Shown here one piece after another: positions 1 through 10,769 of a stretch of 64,000 nucleotides of DNA. The first letter of the stretch is position 1. Every line of letters begins with the position of its first letter. Source of the DNA: Circinella minor. Its lineage: Eukaryota; Mucoromycota; Mucoromycetes; Mucorales; Lichtheimiaceae. The stretch is from the NCBI GenBank assembly GCA_016758965.1, contig JAEPRB010000030.1, positions 62,001-126,000 on the forward strand, in the 5' to 3' direction. The notes under the pieces were generated by a model, which was not told where the DNA came from, did no database searches, and saw only the letters and a list, made by a program, of their open reading frames with translations. The position numbers were made by a program, and so were the translations under genes.

Positions 1-1240
1 TAAAATATTCATTCTACACATTATATCCTATCAAGAATAAACAATTTCTTATCCAAGATAATAAAAAATGATAGAAAAAAAATATAATCCCGGGTAGCTA
101 TTAGTTTTCGCTTAGAGGTAGGTGAAAAATTAAAAAGGTAGTAGAATGTTTATGCAGATAAAAAAAAAACTCGATACTTTCCGAATTTGTTTAAAAAATA
201 AAATAAATAAACAATACTGCATGTTTACGTTACGACACGTTTTTATGTTGGTATATTTATCAAGAAAGAGTTACAAGGGGGGTTTTTTTATGTGAAGCAC
301 ATCAACAACCCCAGATATTTTTTGGGGGTGGAATTATTATTATTAGTTGTAATTTATACTTCATTAGTGAGACTATTATTTGATCCCCTTTCCAAGTATA
401 CATTACTAATATACATCAATTTGCACGACAGATGCATCATTATACATGTAATTCAAGTACTCTTTTTTTGATCCACCACGGATTTTTTAGTGACGTGTTT
501 ATTTTAATTTTACCATGGAAGAACAGGAGTTGTATTATTATGAAGATAAAAGAGTATGAGTTAAAAACAACGGGGGGGGGCGTTTTACCGTGTTTTGTGG
601 AAAAGCAAAAAATGGGGGATAAATGACAAATATCGATGTGAAACATTTTGGGGAAACTTAACAACAACAACAATCAGATTAGTAAAAAATAATACTTAAA
701 AACCAGCGGTGGGGACCGCGGAACACCGGGGGAAAAGACGCAAAAGCAAGGACCAACCAATACTAGCAAGTATATTTGAATCACGGCATATGCAAACACT
801 ATTGTTTGGAGCGTTAGAATGGGACGGTGAAAGAATTTAGCCTACCAATCACGACATGCCATTTGGATATGATAAATTTCCCATGATCAGTTCTACTCAT
901 CTAAAAATGGAAATCATTAGTGGACCAATCCTATCACGTCATTATTTTTAAGGCAACAGCTTGTATCAAGATAATATATATGATACATTACGCTGAATAA
1001 GATAAAAAAGGGCAAAAATAATAATAATTTGTTGTCATGGATATTAAACGAAGAGAGAAAAAAAAATTTCTCATGGATTTGAAATTAACGAACACGGGCA
1101 AAAATTTCTCATTTCTATGGAGAAAAATTTTGGCTAAAAAAAGAGGGGGAGTGATAATAAATTATGAGAAAGGATACTAATTGCGTCATTTTTAGTAAGA
1201 AGCACCGAGAATCTGCAAGAACTTGGCTTAAAAATAAAGT
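1..1240. other. Intergenic / upstream region without a recognisable gene
   Basis: This AT-rich stretch contains only short open frames with low-complexity translations and no family resemblance. Three CCAAT motifs on the plus strand (757-761, 845-849, 925-929) lie 300-500 bp upstream of the kinase TATA element and could belong to its promoter. No tRNA or transposon signature was seen. Confidence 0.5.
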
Positions 1241-1255
1241 CCGCTGGATAAAACC

Positions 1256-1265
1256 TATATAAAAA
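1256..1265 (+). promoter_or_regulatory. TATA box, probable core promoter of the protein kinase gene
   Basis: TATATAAAAA is followed about 50 bp later by pyrimidine-rich DNA including a (CT)n run at about 1390-1411, typical of fungal transcription start regions. If transcription starts near 1290-1300, the kinase mRNA has a leader of nearly 600 nt, which is long. No in-frame ATG for the kinase occurs before 1876. Confidence 0.5.
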
Positions 1266-1389
1266 TGCCAAGTCTTTCTTGCCTTTACGAATGATTCTTT
1301 TTTTCTTCCTCCTTCTCTTAAGTTCTTTTTGCTTTTAATAATAACTTATATACTTCATCTCATCTTTTTTTTTTTTAATTAATTTCTCA

Positions 1390-1420
<31 letters not shown>

Positions 1421-1495
1421 TTTTTTAAATAACTTTCTTCTTCTTCTATTTCTCTTTTCTTAATAACCTTTCCCACATTATTTATTTTATTCAAA

Positions 1496-1731
1496 ATGGC
1501 TGTTACTTCCATTTTTTGCTAATCTAAGCAATTGAACTATTATATATTTCATTTTTTGTTTCTTTCCCCTTTATACATACAAAAAGCATTTCTTCAAAGA
1601 GCTTTCTTTTTTGAGCCTTTAACTGTTTTTATTTAACATGTTTGATCAATACCATATTCATACAAGTATCATTACCACCGGATCAACGGTTCCTATTTCC
1701 ATACGTTTATCATCAATCGAATCAACTTCCT
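1496..1731 (+). promoter_or_regulatory. Two upstream ORFs in the kinase mRNA leader
   Basis: uORF1 starts at ATG 1496 and encodes 8 codons, ending with TAA at 1520-1522. uORF2 starts at ATG 1638 and encodes 31 codons (beginning MFDQYHIHTS), ending with TGA at 1729-1731. Both are out of frame with the kinase and precede its ATG at 1876. The kinase frame itself is open from 1615 but has no ATG before 1876, only a TTG at 1642. Translational control through the uORFs is an inference. Confidence 0.45.
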
Positions 1732-1875
1732 GAAAAAAAATCAACACGCGAAAATTATTTATTATTCCAACAAAAATTTAACACAAAAGAGTTTATTTTG
1801 AACAACAAAAGCGAAAAAACCAAACAAAAATTACCACAAGTAGACAATTTTATCGATCAAGTTATAACAACAAAT

Positions 1876-3063
1876 ATGTCAAGTACTGCCGTTAAACAAA
1901 ACAACGATTATTGGTCCCAATTGTCGGCCTCCATGGTCGATCAAGTCGTTGGTGACTATCAACTACTCGAAGAGCTTGGCCATGGTTCTTATGGTTCACT
2001 CTTCCTCGGTCAATCCGTCAAGGATGGTAGCTACGTTGCTATCAAAATTCTTAGCAAAAATGGATTAGACCTTGAGCAACTCAAACTTCAACAACTCGAA
2101 GCCGATATTCAATCCGAACTTAAACATCCCAATATTTTGGCCCTTCATTCAGTCATTCAAACTCAAGACCATATTTTCATGGTGATGGAACTATGCGATC
2201 AAGGTGATCTTTTTGATTTCGTCGTCCGTGACGATCCTATGCGCGACGAACAATTCGTCAAGACCATGTTTATCCAAATCTTGGATGCTGTTCAACATAT
2301 GCACGCTCGTGGTGTTTATCATCGCGATATCAAGTTAGAAAACATTCTTTTACAATCTTCTGAAGACGATGAACGTGATTTGGTTTGTAAAGTAGCCGAT
2401 TTTGGATTGGCAACACGAGAACGCTTGTCCATGGAATTTGGCTGTGGTTCAAGTACCTACTTAGCACCTGAACATTTCGATGATAACGAGATTTCCAGTA
2501 ATGACAAGGTCGATGTCCCTTATGATGCTGCCATGTCAGATGTTTGGAGTTTGGGTATCTTGTTATTGGCTCTCTTGTTTGGCCGTAACCCTTGGCAAGA
2601 AGCTACTTCCATGGATCCTGCCTTTGCCGAATTCAAGCATAACCCTGCTATGCTCAAGAATCAACTTTTTGAACAAATGTCAGTACCTTGTTTCAACTTT
2701 ATTACTTCCTGTCTTAGCTTGAATGCTGCTGATCGTCCTTCTGTCGAAGAAATGAAGTCTCAGTTTATGGCTATTGGTTCACTTATTGAAGATTCGCCTC
2801 AACCTATCGAGCAAAACCCTATGGATATTCCCATCTCTACCAAACCAACCGATCGCGCCAGTATCGATTCCGCTATTTTCTCTGCCTCTGTTGCTCCTGC
2901 TGGTGCTTCTTGGTCGGATATGGTTGAAGAAGATGAGATGTTTGATTCTTCCTCATGTGGCTACAATAGCCCATCACCTCCTTGCTCTTTGGAAGCAGTT
3001 GATGAAGATGATGATACAGATATGTTTGTACACAGCGATGAAAAAGAATCGTGGTGGCTATAA
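1876..3063 (+). CDS. Serine/threonine protein kinase, Ran1/Sks1/Vhs1-like
   Basis: This single-exon gene encodes 395 aa. The glycine-rich loop is GHGSYGS at residues 35-41, the ATP-binding lysine is in VAIKIL (K57), the catalytic loop is HRDIKLEN (149-156), DFG is at 175-177, APE is at 197-199, and SDVWSLGILLLALLFGRNPW marks subdomain IX. The HRD-I-K-L-E-N loop and the C-terminal acidic tail with a SWSDM motif resemble the fungal Ran1/Ksp1/Sks1/Vhs1 kinases, which act in nutrient and meiotic signalling. I place the start at ATG 1876 because upstream frame extension lacks an ATG. The exact subfamily is less certain than the kinase call. Confidence 0.88.
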   Translation: MSSTAVKQNNDYWSQLSASMVDQVVGDYQLLEELGHGSYGSLFLGQSVKDGSYVAIKILSKNGLDLEQLKLQQLEADIQSELKHPNILALHSVIQTQDHIFMVMELCDQGDLFDFVVRDDPMRDEQFVKTMFIQILDAVQHMHARGVYHRDIKLENILLQSSEDDERDLVCKVADFGLATRERLSMEFGCGSSTYLAPEHFDDNEISSNDKVDVPYDAAMSDVWSLGILLLALLFGRNPWQEATSMDPAFAEFKHNPAMLKNQLFEQMSVPCFNFITSCLSLNAADRPSVEEMKSQFMAIGSLIEDSPQPIEQNPMDIPISTKPTDRASIDSAIFSASVAPAGASWSDMVEEDEMFDSSSCGYNSPSPPCSLEAVDEDDDTDMFVHSDEKESWWL

Positions 3064-3695
3064 ATACTTTTTACTTTTATATTTTTTGTTTATATTATAT
3101 ATATATTCATACACATATGTCCCCCCCCCCTTCTCTCTCCTTTCTATCTCTCTATTTGTTCACATATAAAATACATTCTTTTTATATATCATCTCAAAAA
3201 ACATACTCATATATTTTTAATCCTTCCCATCCCTTGTAATAAAAATCAATACAAAAAGTTTTTGCTTTTTTTATCATTTAAAAATCTACTGAATTTTTTT
3301 TTTTTTTTTTTTTTGGCTGTTGTCTTTGAGAAAGATTTCTTAGCTTTTTGCTGGTTAGAAACTGATTGAATGATTTATTATTATTTGATAATGTAAAGTT
3401 GCGTTCGAAATGGTGCTAATTGTTATAAATATTATTATGAAATCATATTGGGGTTTAATGTGAAAAAAAAAGATATAATGCAAGAATGTGTGTGTATAAC
3501 TGATATGTGTGTAAAAATGAAAAACAAAACAAAACAAATGCCCAAATTAAGTAATAAATTTACCAACCAAACCCTTCGGCTTGGCGTTGCTGGGTTTCTT
3601 GATCCTCTATTATTATATATGATTATAATTGTTGTTGTTTTTCAATACACTTTTTCGATTTCATCTTTACATAGGATAGCTCTTTAATGATATGT
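3064..3695. other. Convergent intergenic region
   Basis: This lies between the 3' ends of the kinase and the M50B gene. It contains a C10 run near 3121-3130, AT-rich 3'-UTR-like DNA and a T20-plus tract near 3293-3314. No gene or RNA is recognised. Confidence 0.5.
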
Positions 3696-4797
3696 TTATT
3701 TACCTTTAAACGCAACTAGACCAACAATGATACCGCAAGCGAAAAACACAAGACTAACGAGAAACCAAATGATTCCCCAGGCACGACTTGAAAGTCCATA
3801 CAATTCCGCAAATTTGGATGCGTCTGATTCAAAGGCTTTACGAAATACCAAGTCATCCAAAATATCCCATAAGCAATAAAGACATGACATGACACCCAAA
3901 AATAAGACAAAATATTTTAGTCCAACTCCATGAGCAACAAACCATAGTATAAGCATTATACCGATAAAAGCAATTCCAATTCCTCGAGTCAACCAATTTT
4001 TGGCCCACCATAAGGTTAATAATAGGCATGTCCCAAGAAAGATAGAAGCAACTTTGGATGCAAAAATATTGAATCCACACATGACGAGGATCGCCCCTAT
4101 GAGTGATGATCCCAAATACCCTGCAGGTAATGTAAACATAGCATTCCCGCCTTGCTGTTATATATATATATAAATAAGTCATCACCCATCGGAGATGTAT
4201 AAGTAGTTTTGTTGTTAGTAACAATGGCTCATTCTTTAAATCAAGTATCTATGTGTCATTATATTATTATCATTATTTTATCAAAAAAGATAAATGAACC
4301 ATCTCATTTCTCATAATTATTATGGAAATAACAGTACCATTCGTGTTGCGCCTCCTTCATCTGGATCAATTTCTATGGATTCGATTCTGGCACAGGTCAA
4401 GCAACCAACAAAAGCATGAGAAAATTCATGTAACCCGACCGTTAATAACTGTACGTAAATTAAAAAATGACAGTAATGATAGTTTTTGTGAGAGAAGTTT
4501 TTTTTTTTTTTTTAAAAAAAAGAATCAGTATTCATGGTTAAATGCAAGTTTGTCATACACTTCACATAATTTTTTTTTATAATAAGTTAATTGAACCTTG
4601 AATGGGGCCAGAATTATCTTGATAATTGGCATATTCCATAATAATAAAATAGCACCAGTGTATCCTGCAATAATAATCAAAATGATTTTTTGGTCGTATG
4701 TTGGTGTAAATGCGTCTCGTATAGCATTACTACTTGTACTATTATCTGTTGTTGGATCGTCCATGGTCGTTTGTCGAGATATTAAAAATGGAGCCAT
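3696..4797 (-). CDS. Peptidase M50B-like membrane metalloprotease
   Basis: Three exons (4797-4597, 4448-4338, 4154-3696) join in phase to give 256 aa. Exon 1 carries a short N-terminal region and a transmembrane segment (IILIIIAGYTGAILLLWNMP). Exon 2 carries LLTVGLHEFSHAF, in which HEFSH (residues 74-78) is the zinc-binding HExxH motif. Exon 3 begins QGGNAMFTLPAGYLGSSLIG, the conserved block of the M50B family, followed by four or five further membrane helices. All exon junctions are GT-AG. Members are predicted integral-membrane site-2-protease relatives; substrates of the fungal proteins are unknown. The gene is divergent from the coiled-coil gene at 5079. Confidence 0.88.
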
Positions 4798-5078
4798 ATA
4801 ATGTATAGTGTGTATTTGTATGTGTTATATATTTACAAGTGAAATTGAGGAGAAAAAGAGAAAGAGAAAGATACGAGAAAGAAAGAATAAAGGAAAGAGA
4901 ATGAAAGCTTAAATTGGTTCGCTCATATTACTTATCCATATCCGGCGTCGTTGTTTTGTATATTCCTGTTTTGCTAAATTAATCTTTTACTACTACTGCT
5001 TCTTTTCCTCCTTTTTCTTCTTCTCCTCCCTCCTCCGCCACCAACCAAAACTAAACCAAATCAACAAAGGAAATTATA
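4798..5078. promoter_or_regulatory. Shared divergent promoter region
   Basis: This 281-bp region separates the ATG of the minus-strand M50B gene from the ATG of the plus-strand coiled-coil gene. A purine-rich (GAAAGA) stretch at about 4845-4905 and a pyrimidine-rich (CTT/CCT) stretch at about 5000-5040 look like the two opposed leader regions. No clear TATA box was found. Confidence 0.4.
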
Positions 5079-5489
5079 ATGTCATTGGAGGCGTATAACG
5101 ATTTAAAACAACAAGTACGTAAAGCCGATAATGAACTAGAATTATTGGATCAAGAACTATCCAACACCAAAGACGAAATTACACGTGAATCTACCAAACA
5201 GCATAAACTACACAAGTCTTTAAATGAAAACCAACAAAAGCTCAACGATCTAATGCACCGTATTCAGCAAATGAACCAAAAAAAGAATGATTTATCAAAA
5301 GAAGAAGCTGAAAAACGAAAAGAATTGGAAGAAATAGAAAAGATGGTAGCAGAATGTGGTGTGTTTATGGAAGAACAACAAGAAGAAGATCAAAAGCGTG
5401 AAGAACACTTGGAAAAGCTAAGGGAAGAGTTGACACGCGTAACTGGACTTGTGGAACAACTAGAAAAACGTGCTGCAACTACCAAGTGA
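5079..5489 (+). CDS. Small coiled-coil protein of unknown function
   Basis: This intronless ORF of 136 aa starts MSLEAYNDLKQQVRKADNEL. Nearly the whole length shows heptad spacing of leucine/isoleucine with charged residues between, so it should form one long coiled coil. There is a single cysteine (AECGV) and no membrane segment or signal peptide. I do not recognise the family. It could be a tethering or structural subunit, but that is only a guess from shape. The upstream pyrimidine tract and clear stop support a real gene. Confidence 0.7.
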   Translation: MSLEAYNDLKQQVRKADNELELLDQELSNTKDEITRESTKQHKLHKSLNENQQKLNDLMHRIQQMNQKKNDLSKEEAEKRKELEEIEKMVAECGVFMEEQQEEDQKREEHLEKLREELTRVTGLVEQLEKRAATTK

Positions 5490-5715
5490 AAAAAAAACAA
5501 AACAAAATAAATGAGTGTAAATAATAAAACTTTTTGTATATATTATATATTACTACTGTTATTATATTATTTCATTTTATTTGGGTTATGTGCGTATATC
5601 TGTGTATGTTTTTGTGTTATATACAACGCGTGGCAGCACTTTGTATTTTTTTGTACTTCTTTCTCTTTTAAACCCCCCCACTCTTTATAAAAAGTATAAA
5701 CAAAAAAAAAAAATT

Positions 5716-7312
5716 ATGCGTCTTACAGCAACAGTAGTACGACGAACAATTCAACCGTGGCAACGACGATCGCTATGGACAAGTGTGACAACAACTGCTC
5801 GTACAACAGAAGAATGTATTCAACAAGCAACGCAACAACTTTCAATTAAAGATCCTAATATATGTGTTGCACTTGTGTCGAAATCGTTTCCGGATTATCG
5901 CGCTGTCACTCAACAATTGGCCTCTCATTTAAAATCAACTTATACCCTGGGTTGTGTTGTAGATCATGTTCCCAGTGTTCAACATGGCATCAGTTTATTA
6001 ATAGGTGACAAAGACTGCGTACCCTTCCATATTCCTGATAGTCAAGAACGACACAAGGTTCGGAGTATCTCGGTCGGTCGATGGGGTCGTGTTGAAGATT
6101 TTGATAGACTTCGTTTTCAGGGTAACAAGCTGAATGAAGGAGGTTGGGATTCATTTAGTACGATTAGTCGTCCTGCAAATCAAGTAACTCTACCCTCGAC
6201 TTTACAAACACAATCAGGCGTACCATCGTTTGTTTTTATGGCTTCAGATAATGAACCTGATCAATTATTAGATGCTCTGGATTATCATTTTCCAGATTCA
6301 GCCAAGGTAAACCCATAGAAAGAGGATCACTACAAATCATGTAACTGTGTTTATGAAGTGTGATAATAATGTTTTGTATATATGCATAAACAGGTTGGTG
6401 TAATTGGTGCATCAACACCATTTATTACGGGTGAACCATATGCTTTATTCTGTCAACAGGAAATCCTTGGAAGTGGTATTGTTGGATTTGCTTCATATAA
6501 TGATCAATCTGTGAATGAGTTGGAAGTTAAACATACCTCTTTGGAACCACTGGGTGATCTTTTGACCATTACTCGGTATTATATATTTAATATTTATTTG
6601 GTTTTTCAAGAAATATGTTGAAAGAAAAACAAACAAACTTATTTTGATAACGTGTGTGTTTAGATGCCGTGGTAATATCATTTTGGATTTGGATCAAGCT
6701 GGTGCAACAGGCTTATTACTTGAATTAATTCAACAAGGACAAAGTGCTCGGATAGCTAAAGATCAAGAATTCTATTTGGGAATCTATCCGACAGATAGTG
6801 ATGATTCAAGCAAGGTATGTGATATATATATTAATTGTCATTGCTTATCTATAAATTATTCTAAAACAATACATATGTATATACTAGATGACAGTAAATC
6901 GTATTACAAGCGGTGATCCATCAAGGGGTAATATGTCTATTGATACTACCGCTGATCTTCAGGTCGGACAGAGAGTACAGGTAAAGTTTAGGGTTATATA
7001 TATGTATATGGACAATGATTATGATGAAACAAATGAACTAATAGATCAAGGGTTTGTATACATATATAGTTCATGAAACGTCGTGCTAGTGATAATGTAC
7101 ACGTTCCAGCAGAAAAAATGATATTTGGTGTAGTGGATAAAGATTATACCATTGATGCTAAACCAATTCAATTACCAGATACACCTAAAGTATTATTAGA
7201 TGTGTTTGGTGGGGCTAGTGAGAATGGTATTATTGTAGGAAGGCCAGGTTTAGCAAGTCAAATTCTTGACGTACCTTATTCCGTAGTAAAACTCAACATT
7301 TCTTCTAATTAG
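5716..7312 (+). CDS. FIST-domain protein (FIST N and C), probably mitochondrial
   Basis: Five exons (5716-6306, 6394-6575, 6664-6814, 6888-6980, 7070-7312) splice in phase into 419 aa. The N-terminus is basic and hydroxylated with no acids (MRLTATVVRRTIQPWQRRSL), as in a mitochondrial targeting peptide. The FIST N-like part includes TLGCVVDHVPSVQHGISLLIG; the C-terminal part includes GTPFITGEPY-like ASTPFITGEPYALF, QAGATGLLLELI and the final block MIFGVVDKD...NGIIVGRPG. FIST domains are described as small-ligand sensory domains, mostly bacterial, with F-box-linked versions in eukaryotes (FBXO22); no F-box is visible here. All introns are GT-AG. Confidence 0.82.
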
Positions 7313-7386
7313 AATTTTATTTTATTTTTATTTTTCTGTAAACTTCTTATTTCCCGTTCCTTCTGTATAAAAAAAAATTAATTATT

Positions 7387-8036
7387 ATGACTCAAAGTTT
7401 ATTAACACCGGAAACTCGAATCAAGTAGTGTGTTTGTTGTCTTTCTACATTTATTATTTTTTCTTCTTTCAATTGTCTCACCGAGATTAAAACTACCAAA
7501 AAAAAAAAACTAATCATAAACTTTGGTCATTGAATTTCTGATTTTTTTAAAAAAATAGAGTTAGTTCAGTACTCAATCGCGACACTACATCGTACGGGAA
7601 ACAACATTTGATCGATGGAAGCGAAGAAACATGTTGGAATTCTGAACAAGTAAATGACAAGCCTTTTTTTCTTTCTTTGAAGTTTATATTACCATAGCAA
7701 CAACGTTAACACAAAAGGGGGCGGGCGGTGTAGGGTTTACCACAACATATTCTTTTAGACTTTGGAAGTCAACCTGTCACAGTTGAATCAATCGTATTTA
7801 TGTTTCAGGGTGGATTTGTTGGTAAAAAATGTATTGCTCTTGCTAGTTTGCCAGAGTCACCCAATAGTTATGATATAGAACTTGGTGCATTTTATCCCGA
7901 AGATATCAATTCTACACAAACATTTCCATTACCTTCATCAGAAAACAAAGTTCAAAGACTCAAAATTATATTTGAAGAGAGTACGGATTTTTATGGACGT
8001 ATTACGGTTTACAAGATGGATATCCTTGGCCACTAG
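7387..8036 (+). CDS. NR2C2AP (TRA16)-like protein
   Basis: Three exons (7387-7424, 7559-7649, 7734-8036) give 143 aa. It starts MTQSLLTPETRIKVSSVLNR, contains EETCWNSEQGLPQHILLDFG and ends with the block EESTDFYGRITVYKMDILG, which follows the layout of human nuclear receptor 2C2-associated protein over its full length. The last exon starts at 7734 after TAG; a later apparent acceptor at 7757 would delete the conserved GLPQHILLD segment, so I rejected it. The structure is a discoidin/F5/8-C-like beta-sandwich in known relatives. Its role in a fungus without nuclear receptors is unknown. Only 75 bp separate it from the FIST gene. Confidence 0.85.
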
Positions 8037-8514
8037 TTTGTATTACTACTATTATATATCTGTTATTAGTATACGTAATGAGCATCCTCCTTCCTTTCCC
8101 CTAAAAAAGTGTGTACATTATTAATAAAAAACAAAATATTATGGTGGCTCATGGAGAGTTACTACTGCTCATTATATCTCCTTCTATTAAGGATATTGTA
8201 ATAATTTATTTATTATGGGACTTTGGTCAAGTTAATTCTCTCATTTATAGTGTCTATTAGGTCATCTATTTCTTTCTAACATCCAGAATTCCTCACAGTA
8301 ATCATTACTATCTATGCATATAATAATTTAATATAGTTAACTCACATCTCGCTGATATGAACAATTTATTTGACTATATTCTGATTTACAACACATAACA
8401 TATTCTTTTTTTTTTCATGTAACCTTACTCTATGAACGATCTCACTGAACGTCTATTAATTGTGCTATATGTGAAAAGAATGCATTTGTGACATTCTCGT
8501 ATTAATGCTTTATT
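8037..8514. other. Intergenic region
   Basis: AT-rich DNA between the NR2C2AP-like gene and an unrecognised ORF. I see no gene, RNA or repeat in it. Confidence 0.4.
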
Positions 8515-9131
8515 ATGCGTCCTGTCAAAAATCATCCATTTAATAATTGTCGCCGTGGAGCTATCGTTGCTAAAAGAGAGCACTACAACTGTTGCCCACT
8601 GCTATTACTCTTACTTGATAAACTCGGGACCGAATATGGTACCATTCCAGCGTTGACTCAGGATATTCTGGCTCTGGACTATATCATGAATCATCTTCCG
8701 CGCTCTGAACCTGGCATGTCACTTGGAAAATGGAAGAAAAAAAGACCAGCTCTCATTCATGTATTTCGTGATGATGTTTTTGAAGATGGCGAACTAAATC
8801 CAGAGGACATACTGGATATAATACCACCCATTTATTTAACACGCTCTCCGGGAAATGCCTACACAGTGTGTTTTTCTTCCTTTACAATTGCTTTTCTCGT
8901 TTTTTTCTTTGTCTTTTTCTTCTCTATTTTTTTCTTCTTACTCTCTCTCACCATCATACTCAGTCTCTACATTACATTATGCTTTACTAGTTTCACTTTC
9001 AGTTATCTCCCGCCACTCTTTTTATATTTATGTATAAGCGTAATCATACTGCACCGCAAGGAAGCGACCACATGTCCATAGGCGCCGATCAATTCAGTCT
9101 TCTATTTATAAAGCAAAAAATTGCAATCTAA
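8515..9131 (+). CDS. Unrecognised two-exon ORF, doubtful
   Basis: A frame from ATG 8515 encodes a normal-composition segment including GTIPALTQDILALDYIMNHL and RPALIHVFRDDVFEDGELNP up to 8865. A GT donor follows, then a pyrimidine-rich 173-bp intron and an AAG acceptor at 9038, after which CGTAATCAT... continues for 30 codons to TAA at 9131 (about 147 aa in total). I do not recognise the protein. It could equally be a fragment of the decayed gene that follows at 9440. Confidence 0.3.
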
Positions 9132-9439
9132 CATTATTCTTATAAATGCTATATATATATATATATTATAAATCTATTACCTACACCAAATAAAAGTGAT
9201 CTATTTGCCAGCAAGTTACACGAGAAAGTTGATCATTTCTTTAATACGATAAGATCATTTGGCAAACATATTGTCCAATTAACTTTATTGAATACGTATA
9301 ATATATATTTCATTATCGGAATTAGCTCATGTGTTCCCTCGATTAACTCATCTTTATGTTCGCCTGATTAATAAAAAAAAATCACGATTGAGCACGAAGA
9401 ATATCAAGAAGGAAGAAATTGTAATAAGAAGCAAGTTTT

Positions 9440-10765
9440 ATTTCCAGATCTCTTGCATCTTACATTGGATATGAATTTTCACTTTAACAAAAGAAGCAGA
9501 TTTTTGTTATACCAGTCCCCAAACTTACGAACCTTGCAATTACTCAATGAAGACCAGCAGCACGTTCCTTTCGCTTCCTCTTACCGGTTAAGTACCATTT
9601 ATTTCAAATACATTCCGAACTTGTACTCATATCTTTATCACGCGGATTATTGTTATAAATTAAAAAGCCGATGTAATGCATCCGACCATCAACTTTAACA
9701 CCATTATCCGATCATCTACATCATTGACCGATCAAAAAAATAAACGCCCATCCTCTTTGCATTATTTGGTATTCTGTGACTATGACAAGGAAGCTCACGC
9801 TAAAAATAGTATACTATTTTTGGCATGTTCTCATGAAACACTATCCATACTCTAGATCTTTCAAGAATACAAAATTAATACCAGCAACAAGCTTTGGTAC
9901 GCTTTGAATCAAGTAGTTTTATCACATCTACAAGAATTAACTATTTCAATTACAAATAATAAGATGTAGTTCCAATATCTTCTTTCTTGGCCGAACAAAT
10001 ATCATGATGGTGATTCATCATTACAAGAATATGACCATTTCATATTCATAAAGTTTCATTTGTCCATCCAGCCGCATACGATCATTGAAACACTTTTCAT
10101 TATATGTCTATTTACGTCTTTCCATATCTCTTATGTGGGCATAAGCCAACTGATGGTTTACATCGAGATGACTATCGCTGTATTGAAAATTTGCAAGGAA
10201 CTTTACACCACATTGAATTGGCGGATGAAATTCTCATGGATGAGCAAGTATTTCAAGTACTCGGTATTCTGACCATATCATTGCGTACAGCCTAGTTACA
10301 TCCATCAAGGACGAACTAAATATTACAAGTAAGGAAATTGCAGTAGTTATAACAGAAGAGTGTATTGATTGGTGATTTTGAATTACTTAATTCTATATTA
10401 TACCTATTTACAACAGCATAATATTGTTCACCCATTAGTATCTGAGTATTTTCAGCATTTGTTGGATGGTACAATGATGGATTATTTTGGTACTATTAAA
10501 CCAGTAACATTGTTAAAAATAACCGGTTCTCATAGACTTCATTCTTTCTGATTATGGACATTTGTTGATAAGAAAGCATAGCAACAACTACAAGAACCTC
10601 TGGTTGTCAAAGAAGGAAAAAAAATCATTAACTAATATATATTCCAAAATCTTGAAATCGATATATGTTCTGGAATTACATAGTGCATTTGATGTTCAAT
10701 ATGCAAAAAACAAATTGGGTCCCGATCAAATACATCCCACAACTATTTCGTCGTCCATATAATAA
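9440..10765 (+). pseudogene. Decayed F-box/LRR-like gene
   Basis: Several frames on the plus strand carry leucine-rich-repeat-like pieces in the expected order: SPNLRTLQLLNED (about 9520-9555), SLHYLVFCDYDKEAH, VVLSHLQELTISIT (about 9915-9950), DDYRCIENLQGTLHHIELAD (about 10165-10225) and DYFGTIKPVTLLKITGSHRL. Frames change repeatedly and stops intervene (for example within 9843-9860 and at 10293), so no single protein can be made. The style matches the large F-box/LRR families of Mucorales. No F-box motif itself is preserved. The call rests on pattern, not on alignment. Confidence 0.45.
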
Positions 10766-10769
10766 AACA

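Noticed and set aside
440..673. Opposed short frames of 64-77 codons on both strands
   Set aside because: Low-complexity translations without start context or family resemblance; probably fortuitous in AT-rich DNA.
1642..1875. N-terminal extension of the kinase beginning at TTG 1642
   Set aside because: No ATG in this stretch; the segment lacks any domain, so I start the kinase at ATG 1876 and mention non-AUG initiation only as a possibility.
7734..7757. Acceptor TTTTAG at about 7757 in the NR2C2AP-like gene
   Set aside because: Using it would lose the conserved GLPQHILLD segment and break the phase; the acceptor at 7731-7733 fits.
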